In this document: positions 17,440 through 25,778 of the stretch, piece by piece
Numbering within the stretch: the stretch's first letter is position 1
Layout: the number at the start of each line of letters is the position of its first letter
NCBI GenBank assembly: GCA_945619025.1
Contig: CALZBJ010000012.1
Location: 1-57,995, forward strand
From: CALZBJ01 sp945619025
Lineage (GTDB): Bacteria; Pseudomonadota; Gammaproteobacteria; Cardiobacteriales; Wohlfahrtiimonadaceae
Reading direction: 5' to 3'
DNA: 57,995 bases
Notes under the pieces: model-generated
Seen by the model: only the letters and a program-made list of their open reading frames with translations
Databases searched by the model: none
Told to the model about the DNA's origin: nothing
Program-made: the position numbers and the translations under genes

Positions 17440-18807
17440 TTACATTGCTCCTAATGCCCCTTTCACCTCAGGTTTTACTGCCGGAGTCGCTCCTTTCGCT
17501 TCCCACCCTTTATACGAGAGCGGATAGAATGCCACTAAGATCGCTAAGATCGAAACGCCAGCAATATAGATGCCTGCACCAAGCGGCGTCACGCCGAGTA
17601 ATTTAAGCGTTAACATCGGCGTGATCGCACTGAATACCGCGTAAGCTAAATTGTATGAAAATGATAGACCTGAATAGCGGATCGCTGGCGGGAATGCACG
17701 CGTTCCAACCACCGGCGTTAATGCAATTGCGCCCACAAAGAAGCCCATAATCCCGTAATTGGTATAGACCATATTCATCGAGATGCCTTGCGTTAAGCTG
17801 TAGTAAAAATAGAGGCTTGAAACGGCGAGTCCACCCCATGCAAAGAGCATATTGAGGCGTGTTTTAATTTTATCTTCCAACCAACCCCAAAATACGCATC
17901 CAATGGTTAAGGTTAATGCGGCAATTGACCCAGCAATACGAGCGTTAAGGGGCTCAATTCCATGCATTTTCCCAAGTACGGCAACGGGAGTAATTAAAAT
18001 CCCCACCATGATCGCCGTTGAGAGCGACCAAGTTAAAAATGCTACGATCACGCAAGCAATTTTATGGCGTTTCAATACCGTCATCATCGGGATCTCTTTT
18101 GAAAGCGCTTTTTGCGCAGCCATCTCTTTAAAGATCGGCGTTTCCGATAGATAACGGCGTAAGAATACCGCGATAATTCCAAAGATACCGCCCGCGATAA
18201 ATGGAATTCTCCATGCGTACGATAAGATCTCGGCTTTCGAGTAATTTAAGTCGATAATAATTGAGACTAAAAAGCCCAGTAAAATTCCGCCAGTGATACC
18301 GCTTGTTAAAGTACCAATGCCAAGACCGTAGCGGTTTTTCGGGGTATGTTCTGCAATAAAGACCCACGCACCCGGCATCTCACCACCGATCGCAGCGCCT
18401 TGGAACATCCGCATAATCACGAGTAGAATCGGCGCAAACATACCGATCTGCGCATAGGTAGGAAGGAGCCCAATAATAAAGGTTGGAAGCGCCATCATCG
18501 CAACGCTCAAAGTAAACATCTTTTTACGGCCAAGCACATCGCCAAAGTGCGCCATAATCACCCCGCCAATCGGGCGAGCAATATAACCTGCGGCAAATCC
18601 GCCCCACGCAAAGAGGTCGGCAATGAGTGGTGAAATGTCCGCCGGGAGAAATAGCGGTTTGACGATCGTTTCAATATAGAGTGCATAAATGACGAAATCG
18701 TAGAATTCAAGCGTTCCACCGAGTGATGAAAGCGTTAACGTTTTATAATCTTCACGATTTAATGGGCGCGCCATGGGCTGACCATCAGCCCCAGTTGCAG
18801 AACTCAT
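17440..18807 (-). CDS. MFS transporter, metabolite:H+ symporter (ProP/MHS-like), copy B
   Basis: Paralogue of the neighbouring copy A, 455 residues, same strand. It shares TM1-TM4 completely (residues 20-159 identical) and the MHS signatures listed there, but changes in the C-terminal half (for example AALTLTIGCVFWGWLEDKIK against AALSLSFGCIFWGFMEDQLK) and has a longer Ala/Lys-rich tail. Start supported by AAGGAAG. It has its own terminator, so the two copies are separately transcribed. A pair of 12-base direct repeats lies about 100 bases upstream. Substrate unknown. Confidence 0.9.
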   Translation of the reverse strand: MSSATGADGQPMARPLNREDYKTLTLSSLGGTLEFYDFVIYALYIETIVKPLFLPADISPLIADLFAWGGFAAGYIARPIGGVIMAHFGDVLGRKKMFTLSVAMMALPTFIIGLLPTYAQIGMFAPILLVIMRMFQGAAIGGEMPGAWVFIAEHTPKNRYGLGIGTLTSGITGGILLGFLVSIIIDLNYSKAEILSYAWRIPFIAGGIFGIIAVFLRRYLSETPIFKEMAAQKALSKEIPMMTVLKRHKIACVIVAFLTWSLSTAIMVGILITPVAVLGKMHGIEPLNARIAGSIAALTLTIGCVFWGWLEDKIKTRLNMLFAWGGLAVSSLYFYYSLTQGISMNMVYTNYGIMGFFVGAIALTPVVGTRAFPPAIRYSGLSFSYNLAYAVFSAITPMLTLKLLGVTPLGAGIYIAGVSILAILVAFYPLSYKGWEAKGATPAVKPEVKGALGAM

Positions 18808-18905
18808 GGGTATACTTCCTTTTATAAAATATGGTAAGTCAAAAATAGTCGGTTTTTATCGGCGAATATCGAGTGCATTCGCGCTTATTGTTGCAATATT
18901 TTTGA

Positions 18906-18952
18906 CCATCTTTTGGACGGCGTGTTTTTAGTAATTTGGCCCATCTTTTGGA
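18906..18952. repeat. Direct repeat CCATCTTTTGGA upstream of MFS copy B
   Basis: CCATCTTTTGGA occurs at 18906-18917 and 18941-18952, starts 35 bases apart, each followed by a similar base set (CG/TG). They lie about 100-145 bases upstream of the MFS start on the minus strand, a position that would suit an activator or repressor. The whole 18808-19281 gap otherwise holds two terminator-type hairpins and no gene. Confidence 0.4.
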
Positions 18953-19059
18953 TGTTTGGCCAAGAAAACACTCACTTTGCAGAAGTGCATCGTCCATTAA
19001 TACACCATTTCAAAAAAGGGCGCAATGGGTATTCTATAAAAAGCGTAAAAATTGAGAAG

Positions 19060-19094
19060 CCCATAAGAATGGGAGCTAAAAGGTAGCTTTTTTG
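19060..19094 (+). terminator. Plus-strand double hairpin with T-run, no known gene upstream
   Basis: CCCAT (19060-19064) pairs with ATGGG (19069-19073), then AGCTA (19074-19078) pairs with TAGCT (19084-19088) followed by six T. The orientation is plus strand, but both flanking genes are on the minus strand, so it could end an unannotated small RNA. Stems are short and may be chance. Confidence 0.35.
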
Positions 19095-19182
19095 TAGTTA
19101 GCTTGGATCAAAAATCGCTCTTTCCCTTTTTCGTTTCTTTTTTCATTTTAAAATCAGCCCGCTTGCAATCTTTTACCGCGCA

Positions 19183-19230
19183 ATAAAAAAGCAATGCCGT
19201 TTAGGATGGATCATCGAACAGACATTGCTT
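19183..19230 (-). terminator. Terminator after dsbC
   Basis: AAGCAATG (19189-19196) pairs with CATTGCTT (19223-19230). On the minus strand the stem is followed by T-rich TTTTTTATTG. The loop is long (26 bases), which weakens the call. Confidence 0.55.
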
Positions 19231-19281
19231 ATTTCTAAAAGATGATTGTTAAGACAATCTCTCTACCGTAAGCCTATGAGA

Positions 19282-19995
19282 TTAGCGATCAAGTTGCATG
19301 AGGAGCTGATTATAAGGGAGATATCCGCCCAGCATTGTGCCATCTTCAAGGAAGATCGCCGGCGTTCCTTGTACCCCAAGCTTCATGCCCACATCAAATT
19401 GATTGCTAACGGGGCTATTCGCACACGTTGCATTTTTAACGCTACGGCCATTTTTCGCATCGGTTAACGCTTTAGGCTTATCGTCTGAGCACCACACCGA
19501 CACTAAATGATTGTAACCCGCCGATGGAATTCCGGTACGAGGATAGGCCATATAGCGCACAGTGACGCCGTTATCGTTATAGTTCTTCACCTCTTTGTGA
19601 AGCATCTGGCAATAGGGGCAATCAACGTCGGTAAAGACGGTAATTTTATGCTTTTCGTTTTTCGCTTTATAGACCACCATGTCATCTTCTGAGATGTCAT
19701 CGATGATCGCTTTTTTCATCTTTTTCGCGTAATTGTCGGTGAGGCTCTCTTTATTAACAAGATCGATTAAATGACCTTCAAACATATATTTCCCATCTTT
19801 TGAGACATAGATGGGCTGTGCAATCTCTGCGATTTCCACTTGATAGATGCCTTTGATCTCACTCTCTGAGATATTTTTTACCGTTACGCCTTGAAAGGTT
19901 TCGTTAAAATATTTCAGATCGACTTTCTCTTTTGCCATCGCGCCAGTTGTCATTAGTGCGCCGAGTGTCATCGTTATTAATACTTTTTTAATCAT
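19282..19995 (-). CDS. dsbC: Periplasmic disulfide isomerase DsbC
   Basis: Corrects wrong disulfide bonds in periplasmic proteins. 237 residues from ATG 19995. A longer frame to 20112 runs through xerD and is discarded because GAGGA sits 10 bases before this ATG and a signal peptide (MIKKVLITMTLGALM, cut after AMA) starts here. N-terminal dimerisation domain about 25-95, then a thioredoxin domain with active-site CPYC (126-129; E. coli DsbC has CGYC), cis-Pro TP at 211-212, and the structural pair C169/C191. The ribosome site overlaps the end of xerD, so translation is probably coupled. Confidence 0.93.
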   Translation of the reverse strand: MIKKVLITMTLGALMTTGAMAKEKVDLKYFNETFQGVTVKNISESEIKGIYQVEIAEIAQPIYVSKDGKYMFEGHLIDLVNKESLTDNYAKKMKKAIIDDISEDDMVVYKAKNEKHKITVFTDVDCPYCQMLHKEVKNYNDNGVTVRYMAYPRTGIPSAGYNHLVSVWCSDDKPKALTDAKNGRSVKNATCANSPVSNQFDVGMKLGVQGTPAIFLEDGTMLGGYLPYNQLLMQLDR

Positions 19996-20002
19996 AAATT
20001 CA

Positions 20003-20923
20003 CTATCCTCGTGGGTGATTCTCTTGATGAAGTTTTTTGAGGCGTTCCGTTGCCACGTGAGTATAGATCTGCGTTGTCGACAGATTGCTATGCCCAAGCA
20101 GGAGCTGAACAACCCTGAGATCTGCCCCGTGATTCACAAGATGCGTCGCAAAGGCGTGGCGCAACGTGTGAGGCGAAACCTCTTCATTAATCCCTAATTG
20201 TCGCACATATTTTTTGATAATGTGCCAAAAAGTTTGCCGCGTCATAAAGGTCCCACGATTACTCACAAAGACCGCTTCCGAACGCCCATCTTTCAATAAT
20301 GCCGGACGCGAACGCTCCACATATTGTTTCAACCAATCGATCGCTACCTCGCCAATGGGAATCAGGCGCTCTTTATCCCCCTTCCCGACAACCCGCACAT
20401 ACCCCGCACGAAGATTAATCTCCGAAAAAGTAAGACGCACCAACTCCGTCACCCGAAATCCGCACGAATAGAGCATCTCCAGCATCGCTTTATCACGAAG
20501 ACCAATCACGGTCGAAGTATCGGGCGCATCAAGCAACGCTTCCACTTTTTCCTCAGAGAGCGAAACGGGGAGCGATGCGCTAAATTTGGGCAAAATAAGC
20601 TTTTCGGCGGGATTATCGTCGCGATATTTTTCAACAATGAGATAGGTATAAAAGTGCTTAAAACAGGAATGATAACGCGCAAGCGATCGGGGGCTAATTC
20701 CCGCACGCCCTTCCCGATCAATAAATCCCTGCAAATCTTTCGTCGTCGCCGTTTCAATATGTTTAAAACGCTTTTTAAGCGACGCTTCCAACTTATAGAG
20801 ATCCGATAAATAGGACGCGAGCGTATGCTCACTTAAATTCTCATGAAACCAGAGCGTATCTTTAAAATGCTCAAGGGTTGGATTGGTTTTTTTATCCGTT
20901 TCAAGCGGTGAATCGATCGGCAT
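20003..20923 (-). CDS. xerD: Tyrosine recombinase XerD
   Basis: With XerC resolves chromosome dimers at dif at cell division under FtsK control. 306 residues: N-terminal SAM-like core-binding domain (about 15-100), catalytic domain with R157, K181, H252 and R255 in SPHTLRHAFATH, H278 in LLGHSNL and nucleophile Y287 in TQIYTHV. The C-terminal THVATERLKKLHQENHPRG is the XerD tail rather than XerC. The order xerD-dsbC is the enterobacterial one. The ATG is preceded by AAAGGAG. High confidence from the complete catalytic set and the neighbour. Confidence 0.96.
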   Translation of the reverse strand: MPIDSPLETDKKTNPTLEHFKDTLWFHENLSEHTLASYLSDLYKLEASLKKRFKHIETATTKDLQGFIDREGRAGISPRSLARYHSCFKHFYTYLIVEKYRDDNPAEKLILPKFSASLPVSLSEEKVEALLDAPDTSTVIGLRDKAMLEMLYSCGFRVTELVRLTFSEINLRAGYVRVVGKGDKERLIPIGEVAIDWLKQYVERSRPALLKDGRSEAVFVSNRGTFMTRQTFWHIIKKYVRQLGINEEVSPHTLRHAFATHLVNHGADLRVVQLLLGHSNLSTTQIYTHVATERLKKLHQENHPRG

Positions 20924-20983
20924 TGGTCTCCTTTTTTTAACGCTTTTGATCGTTAGGATACCACAGTTGAACCTCTTTTTACG

Positions 20984-22087
20984 CTAATCCTCACGCTCAT
21001 TTAAGCTCTTTTCAAGCGCATCAGAAAGTTTCCCCGCCATCTCTTCTTTAAGCTCTAACGGATGCACCCCGCCGCCTTTAAGCCCCATCGGTTCTTGCGG
21101 ACAATTTGCCTCATCAAGCGCCGATTTTGAAGGGATTTTACCCTCAGCCATCTCGGCGACTTTACGATATTCAATCACCCGATTTTGGCATTTTTCCACT
21201 AAATTGAGATCAAGATTGTTAACGCGAATCTGATAGGCATCAGGGAAAAGTTCGCTCACGCTGATATCAGTATAAAAAGGAATATTTTCCATCAACTCAA
21301 GCCCAAGCTCCTCTTTAAGCTCGGGAGCGACATCATTAATACAGCTATTATCGATCAGATAATTGACGCGATATTCACCCTCTTCAATGAGGTAAAATCG
21401 GCGTTCACAAGGAATTTGGGTGCGGTCGTGATAACGCAGCAGACGCGTATTGACCTCAGCGCCACTTAATTCCAAAATCGATTCATTGGTAAGGTCATCG
21501 GTCTGCTGCCAATAGCTCCATTTGCCATCTGGCGGGGTAAATAATCCCGTCGGCGCAAAGCGATTACAGTGATCAAGATAATCAAATTCATAGATAATTC
21601 GCTCGCTCCCGTTCAGCTCTGTTTCATCCTTCGCGCGAATATCGGTGACATAACGATAATGATTATCGCCAAGCTTACTAAAAGCAAGCTCGATCTCCCC
21701 TTCTGGAAAGGGCAGATAATAGTGCTCCATCGCCCTATTTGCACACGCTTTGGTTAACTCATAGCGCAGTATAATATCTTCCTCAGTAATCTCTTTTTCA
21801 AGGAGCGGACAGCCTGAATTTTTATAAATCAGCGTCGCTTCCAGATAATTCTCTAACGCATCGCCGGGCAAACAGGTTTTAAACTGATCAACGATGACAC
21901 CCTCGTCACTTTTCATCTGCACATCCCACATTCCATCGGCAAAATGGCGAAAGTTATCGAGTTTTTCCGCTTCCGTCAGCGTTTCCGTATCCGCTAGCGC
22001 TACAAAAGGTGATAATCCAAACATTCCCGCGAGAATTATTATTGGAAGAGAAACACGTCGATTTCGTCGTTGGCTAATGCTTAGCAT
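20984..22087 (-). CDS. Exported protein of unknown function
   Basis: 367 residues from ATG 22087, chosen because AGGA lies eight bases upstream and because a signal peptide (basic RRNRR, then hydrophobic PIIILAGMFGLSPFVALA) follows. Upstream in-frame ATGs at 22138 and 22153 lack a site. The mature part is acidic, with about nine Cys, several of them spaced far apart (for example CLPGD, SGCPL, KACANR, DHCNR, IPCERR, NSCIND), compatible with disulfides formed in the periplasm. That fits with dsbC nearby but does not prove a link. No recognised domain or catalytic motif. It ends 60 bases before the xerD start region and may belong to the same transcript. Confidence 0.7.
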   Translation of the reverse strand: MLSISQRRNRRVSLPIIILAGMFGLSPFVALADTETLTEAEKLDNFRHFADGMWDVQMKSDEGVIVDQFKTCLPGDALENYLEATLIYKNSGCPLLEKEITEEDIILRYELTKACANRAMEHYYLPFPEGEIELAFSKLGDNHYRYVTDIRAKDETELNGSERIIYEFDYLDHCNRFAPTGLFTPPDGKWSYWQQTDDLTNESILELSGAEVNTRLLRYHDRTQIPCERRFYLIEEGEYRVNYLIDNSCINDVAPELKEELGLELMENIPFYTDISVSELFPDAYQIRVNNLDLNLVEKCQNRVIEYRKVAEMAEGKIPSKSALDEANCPQEPMGLKGGGVHPLELKEEMAGKLSDALEKSLNERED

Positions 22088-22343
22088 AGAGCAATTCCTA
22101 TCATCTTGATTTGTTATTCTTAAGTTTTGTAAAGACATCTTATAGTATTCCATATTTGCACGGGATTATCGAGATAAATTACCGCATTTCCCCCGCAATA
22201 TAAGAAGTTTAATCCCAACCTGAGCATTAAATAAAATCTCACCGTGAGTTAAACAATCAAAATTGATGGTAAGCGAGATTTTACCGATAAAACATGCTAT
22301 TTTTAGACTCCTTTTCAATGATTTGATGATTTGGTTTTAATCC

Positions 22344-23861
22344 ATGGCAATGACCCAATACCTTCCCATAAAATGGCTCCACCGCTCGCTTGCTCTCATC
22401 GCAGTGATCTGGTTTTTCCTCGCGTTTAGTGGCTATGATTATCTGCCAATCCTCCATGATAGCTACGACACTTGGCGCTTTTATCAAATTGCCGTACTCT
22501 CACTCTTTGGCGTTGGTTTTTTATTGCTCCCCCTCAAAACTCTCAATACTTTAGGAAATCTCCCCTATTATCTCACCGCCGTATTATTAGGCTTTACGGT
22601 ACTGGCGATTTTTGGTGTTAAAAATGTCACGGCCTATCTCACCTACGGGATTGGCTCACTGCTCTTAATTAGCGGACTCTACGCGGGAACTCTATTTCGT
22701 TACGATGCCAAATGGATGGGGAATCTCTTTGCGCTCATCGCATTATCCGCCTTCCCAATGCTCATACGTTTTTGTATGAATTTTGTTTTTAAAATAATGA
22801 TTCCTGAAGGAGATATTAGTTGGAATCACACGTTTTCCAACATTCGTTATTTAGACGATGTGGTCCTGCCGCTCTTAGCGATTTTATGGCTTAGACCAGG
22901 GTTTTTAGCTGACAAAAAATGGACTACTTTAATCACGATTTTTAGTAGTTTTTATCTTTTTAATCTCTTTATGGATGGTGCCCGAAGCGCTCTTTTAAGC
23001 ATCGGTATAACCCTTCTATTTATCGCGTTTTTTGGAACGAATAAAAAGACGGCGTTGAAGCTACCTGCGCTCTCTATTATCTTTGCTCTTGCACTCTATT
23101 ACATCGTCAATTTCATCATTGCAGATACAAATGCTCATGCCTTAGCTCGCACTTCAAGCTCTGGGCGTACTGAGCTTTACCTGCAATCAATCATCCTCTT
23201 TAAAGATCATTGGTTATTTGGAATTGGCGGAAGCAACTTTAAGGTTTTTCTCCCCTCAGTATTTGGCGCGACATCCCATCCGCACAGCTTTATTTTCCAC
23301 TGGATGGCAGAGTTTGGCCTCATCGGCATCCTCTTTTTAGTGGGCTTTTTCTTTGCCGCACTCAAACTCTTTTTACGCCGTAAACTGATGCCTTGCTGGA
23401 TTTGGGCAGCGCCTGCGATGGTATCGATGAATGCACTCTTTTCTGGGGCTTTTGTTTATCCGCTTAGCCAATTTATCTCAGTACTGATTTTTGCCTATGC
23501 GTTCCACTTATATTTAGCTACCTTCCCGCTTGATCTCCGCTCAATCCATCAAGGAAAACGCACGCACACGCCAACGGTTAAAGTATCGCTTGATTATCCA
23601 ATGCTCGGAACGTTACTGCTTAAAAGCCTCACCTTTATGGCGCTTTGTACCACGCTCTATATGACTGTGCTAACGCTTCCGCATCTTCTGCGTCTTGAAG
23701 AGGAGCATCAAACGATGTTTAATTCCGAAAGTACGATTAATATCAAACCTCATTTCGATGGTCCGTCGCTTTGGCAGCGCAATCCGATTATTTTATTCGA
23801 CGGCACTCAAAAGATCATTACAAAACCTAAAATAGAGACACCAGAAAAAGAAGAACTCTAA
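22344..23861 (+). CDS. O-antigen ligase/polymerase-like (Wzy_C) membrane protein
   Basis: 505 residues with about ten to twelve transmembrane helices. The signature is the periplasmic loop region TSSSGRTELYLQSIILFKDHWLFGIG followed by SHPHSFIFHWMAEFGLIGILF, the R..Y/H-x-H-N/S pattern of the Wzy_C/WaaL superfamily. Members ligate or polymerise glycans on the outer face of the inner membrane, or attach glycans to proteins (PglL/TfpO). The acceptor cannot be told and no glycan genes are adjacent. The C-terminal 80 residues form a soluble tail after a last helix near 425-445. Starts at 22344 and 22350 are both possible, and neither has a good ribosome site. Confidence 0.8.
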   Translation: MAMTQYLPIKWLHRSLALIAVIWFFLAFSGYDYLPILHDSYDTWRFYQIAVLSLFGVGFLLLPLKTLNTLGNLPYYLTAVLLGFTVLAIFGVKNVTAYLTYGIGSLLLISGLYAGTLFRYDAKWMGNLFALIALSAFPMLIRFCMNFVFKIMIPEGDISWNHTFSNIRYLDDVVLPLLAILWLRPGFLADKKWTTLITIFSSFYLFNLFMDGARSALLSIGITLLFIAFFGTNKKTALKLPALSIIFALALYYIVNFIIADTNAHALARTSSSGRTELYLQSIILFKDHWLFGIGGSNFKVFLPSVFGATSHPHSFIFHWMAEFGLIGILFLVGFFFAALKLFLRRKLMPCWIWAAPAMVSMNALFSGAFVYPLSQFISVLIFAYAFHLYLATFPLDLRSIHQGKRTHTPTVKVSLDYPMLGTLLLKSLTFMALCTTLYMTVLTLPHLLRLEEEHQTMFNSESTINIKPHFDGPSLWQRNPIILFDGTQKIITKPKIETPEKEEL

Positions 23862-23884
23862 TAACTCTTTTTATAAAATGCACT

Positions 23885-23938
23885 CATAAAAAAGCACCGA
23901 GTGATTTTAAGTCTTAATCCACTTAAAAATCTCGGTGC
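23885..23938 (-). terminator. Terminator between the Wzy-like gene and a small minus-strand gene
   Basis: GCACCGAG (23894-23901) pairs with CTCGGTGC (23931-23938), extended inside by ATTTTAAGT/ACTTAAAAAT. The A-run on the left becomes a T-run on the minus strand, so it mainly serves the gene at 23984-24211. Confidence 0.75.
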
Positions 23939-23983
23939 AACGGGTTTGTCTGCGTAATGGCTAAATTCAATTAGCGTGGTTAA

Positions 23984-24211
23984 TTATTTCCAAAGGAAGG
24001 TTTGCATCCACTTTTCAATGTCATCAATGGCCGATTCTGCTAAGTGACGAATGCGCTCCTTAAATTCGGCATATTCTTCAAGTGAAGCTGAGGGCGATAA
24101 CTTTTCACTCTCATTTAAATAGTGGCTCGCCTGATATTTCACTCGCTCACATACTGAGGCTAACGTATCGTGATACACCTCATCCATTAAGCCTTTCTCT
24201 TCAAAATCCAT
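23984..24211 (-). CDS. Small acidic protein of unknown function
   Basis: 75 residues from ATG 24211, preceded by AAAGGGGA at good distance; an earlier in-frame ATG six codons upstream would lie inside that site. The product (begins MDFEEKGLMDEVYHDTLASV) is acidic, largely helical by composition, with two Trp near the C-terminal end and no signal peptide or membrane segment. The ribosome site and terminator support a real gene. Family not recognised. Confidence 0.55.
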   Translation of the reverse strand: MDFEEKGLMDEVYHDTLASVCERVKYQASHYLNESEKLSPSASLEEYAEFKERIRHLAESAIDDIEKWMQTFLWK

Positions 24212-24557
24212 GGTATTCCCCTTTATCAAAACAGCTTGATATGCAAATAGATCAACAACCTACTTAAATTAACTGATTTTCCACTAAACATTCATGATTA
24301 AAATCAAAATACTCAATAGCAATCAATGAGTTACATTAGATATTTTTACATTTCATGTTTCAATGAACGTCCTCATTTTGCAAAGGTTCTGTGACAAAAA
24401 GATTACATCGATTGAGGGCTAAGCTTTTTCTTGATCAATATCAAAATCAACATCACAGTTATTTTCATCCGCTCTTCCTCTTCTTTTAAAGATTGCTTTA
24501 AAACGAATGTTATAATCATTCAGTCTTTTTTTCTCAGTTAAAATAAGTCCGATTACC
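24212..24557. other. Intergenic region before nsrR
   Basis: About 345 AT-rich bases between two divergent genes. It should contain both promoters. No hairpin, repeat or short frame with a ribosome site stood out. Confidence 0.4.
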
Positions 24558-25001
24558 ATGCAACTCACCCAACAAACCGATTATGCAATCCGCACATTAA
24601 TTTATACGGCATTTCACTCGGATCGTCTTGTCAATATTACGGAGATTGCCGAGTTTTATGCCATCTCTCGGAGCCATTTAACCAAGATTGTGGCGTTTTT
24701 AAGTGAGCTGGGTTATCTAAAAAGCATTCGCGGGAAAGGCGGCGGTCTTAAACTCGGAAAAGCTCCGGAGTCGATCTCCTTAGGTGAACTTATTCGAGTA
24801 CTGGAATCCTTCAATTTAGTGGAGTGTTTTGGTGAAAAGGACCAGTGCGTCATCCGCCCACAATGTGAATTTAAAGTCATTTTAGCGGAGGCCACTCATG
24901 CTTTTTTAGCGGTACTCGATCGCTACACACTCGTTGATATTTTGCTGCCCTCGCTGCCCTCAAACACCATTGATCTTAGCCAATTAACCAACTTATCCTA
25001 A
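24558..25001 (+). CDS. nsrR: Rrf2-family iron-sulfur regulator, NsrR type
   Basis: Nitric-oxide-sensing transcription repressor. 147 residues with a winged helix (about 1-60, SRSHLTKIV recognition helix, RGKGGGLKLGK wing) and three Cys at 90, 97 and 103 (C-x6-C-x5-C; E. coli NsrR has C-x4-C-x5-C). Asp8 in TQQTDYA matches the aspartate that completes cluster ligation in NsrR. The blocks LVECFG..DQC and FLAVLDRYTLVDIL match NsrR (LVNC, FLTELDNYTLADL), not IscR. Its usual targets (hmp, ytfE, nitrate/nitrite enzymes) are not adjacent. The one-residue spacing shift is noted but should still hold a cluster. Confidence 0.85.
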   Translation: MQLTQQTDYAIRTLIYTAFHSDRLVNITEIAEFYAISRSHLTKIVAFLSELGYLKSIRGKGGGLKLGKAPESISLGELIRVLESFNLVECFGEKDQCVIRPQCEFKVILAEATHAFLAVLDRYTLVDILLPSLPSNTIDLSQLTNLS

Positions 25002-25071
25002 GCGGTTCTTAAAACCCTACCTATTTATCAGTCAATTTTGATAAGCTAAAGGAAAGGAAGGGAGATTCATT

Positions 25072-25716
25072 ATGACGTTTTATTCTTTAGATCAATTACG
25101 AAAAATCGAGCAAGATGCGGAGGATGCAGGAATTGACTTGATGCAACGTGCCGCGCGTTCTACCGCCGACTGGGTAAGCGCCCATATTCCTAAAAAAAGC
25201 CCAATTTTAGTGGCGGTAGGAACAGGAAATAATGGTGGTGATGCGCTTTGGGCGGCGCTTAATCTCGATTCTCGTGGATTTAACGTGATTCTTTTTATCC
25301 CCGAACCGGTTATGAGCCCGCAAGCAGAAGAGGCGCTAAGACTCTGTCGTCTGAACACTCTTCCAGAAATCAAGACGCTTACAAATCTTGAGGAATTAAC
25401 CGAGTGCGATCCGGAAAATATCTGCCTCATTGATGGACTGTTTGGTATTGGGCTAAATCGCCCGCTCTCACCAAAATGGTGCGATATTATCGAGTCTCTC
25501 AATCAATTGATGGCGAAAAATGTACTTGCTCTTGATACGCCATCGGGGCTTAATCCTTACACCAACGAAATCTTCGGCGCGGTGATTGATGCAACCGCAA
25601 CGCTCACCTTTTTATCGGATAAACCAGCACTCTATTTTAATCGAGGGAAACAATATGCGGGGGAAATTTTAGTCGATGCGCTCGATCTGCCTCGCCATTT
25701 AAGACCAAGCGCGTAA
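25072..25716 (+). CDS. nnrE: NAD(P)H-hydrate epimerase, stand-alone YjeF N-terminal domain
   Basis: Interconverts the R and S forms of hydrated NAD(P)H so that the dehydratase can repair it. 214 residues forming only the YjeF_N (Rossmann-like) domain: VAVGTGNNGGDALWAA (phosphate loop; NNGGDG is more usual), IDGLFGIGLNRPL, and LALDTPSGLNPYTN with the catalytic Asp. The fused C-terminal dehydratase domain of the E. coli Nnr protein is missing, so that activity must be encoded elsewhere. Strong ribosome site GGAAGGGAG. It follows nsrR by 70 bases on the same strand. Confidence 0.85.
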   Translation: MTFYSLDQLRKIEQDAEDAGIDLMQRAARSTADWVSAHIPKKSPILVAVGTGNNGGDALWAALNLDSRGFNVILFIPEPVMSPQAEEALRLCRLNTLPEIKTLTNLEELTECDPENICLIDGLFGIGLNRPLSPKWCDIIESLNQLMAKNVLALDTPSGLNPYTNEIFGAVIDATATLTFLSDKPALYFNRGKQYAGEILVDALDLPRHLRPSA

Positions 25717-25778
25717 ATGCCTTCAGCATGATATCCTAGGGATTCGTTTTTTAACAAAAGGTTTGCCAAAAACTCATT

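Noticed and set aside
19996..20112. 39-codon N-terminal extension of dsbC
   Set aside because: It runs through the 3' end of xerD and would place the signal peptide inside the protein.
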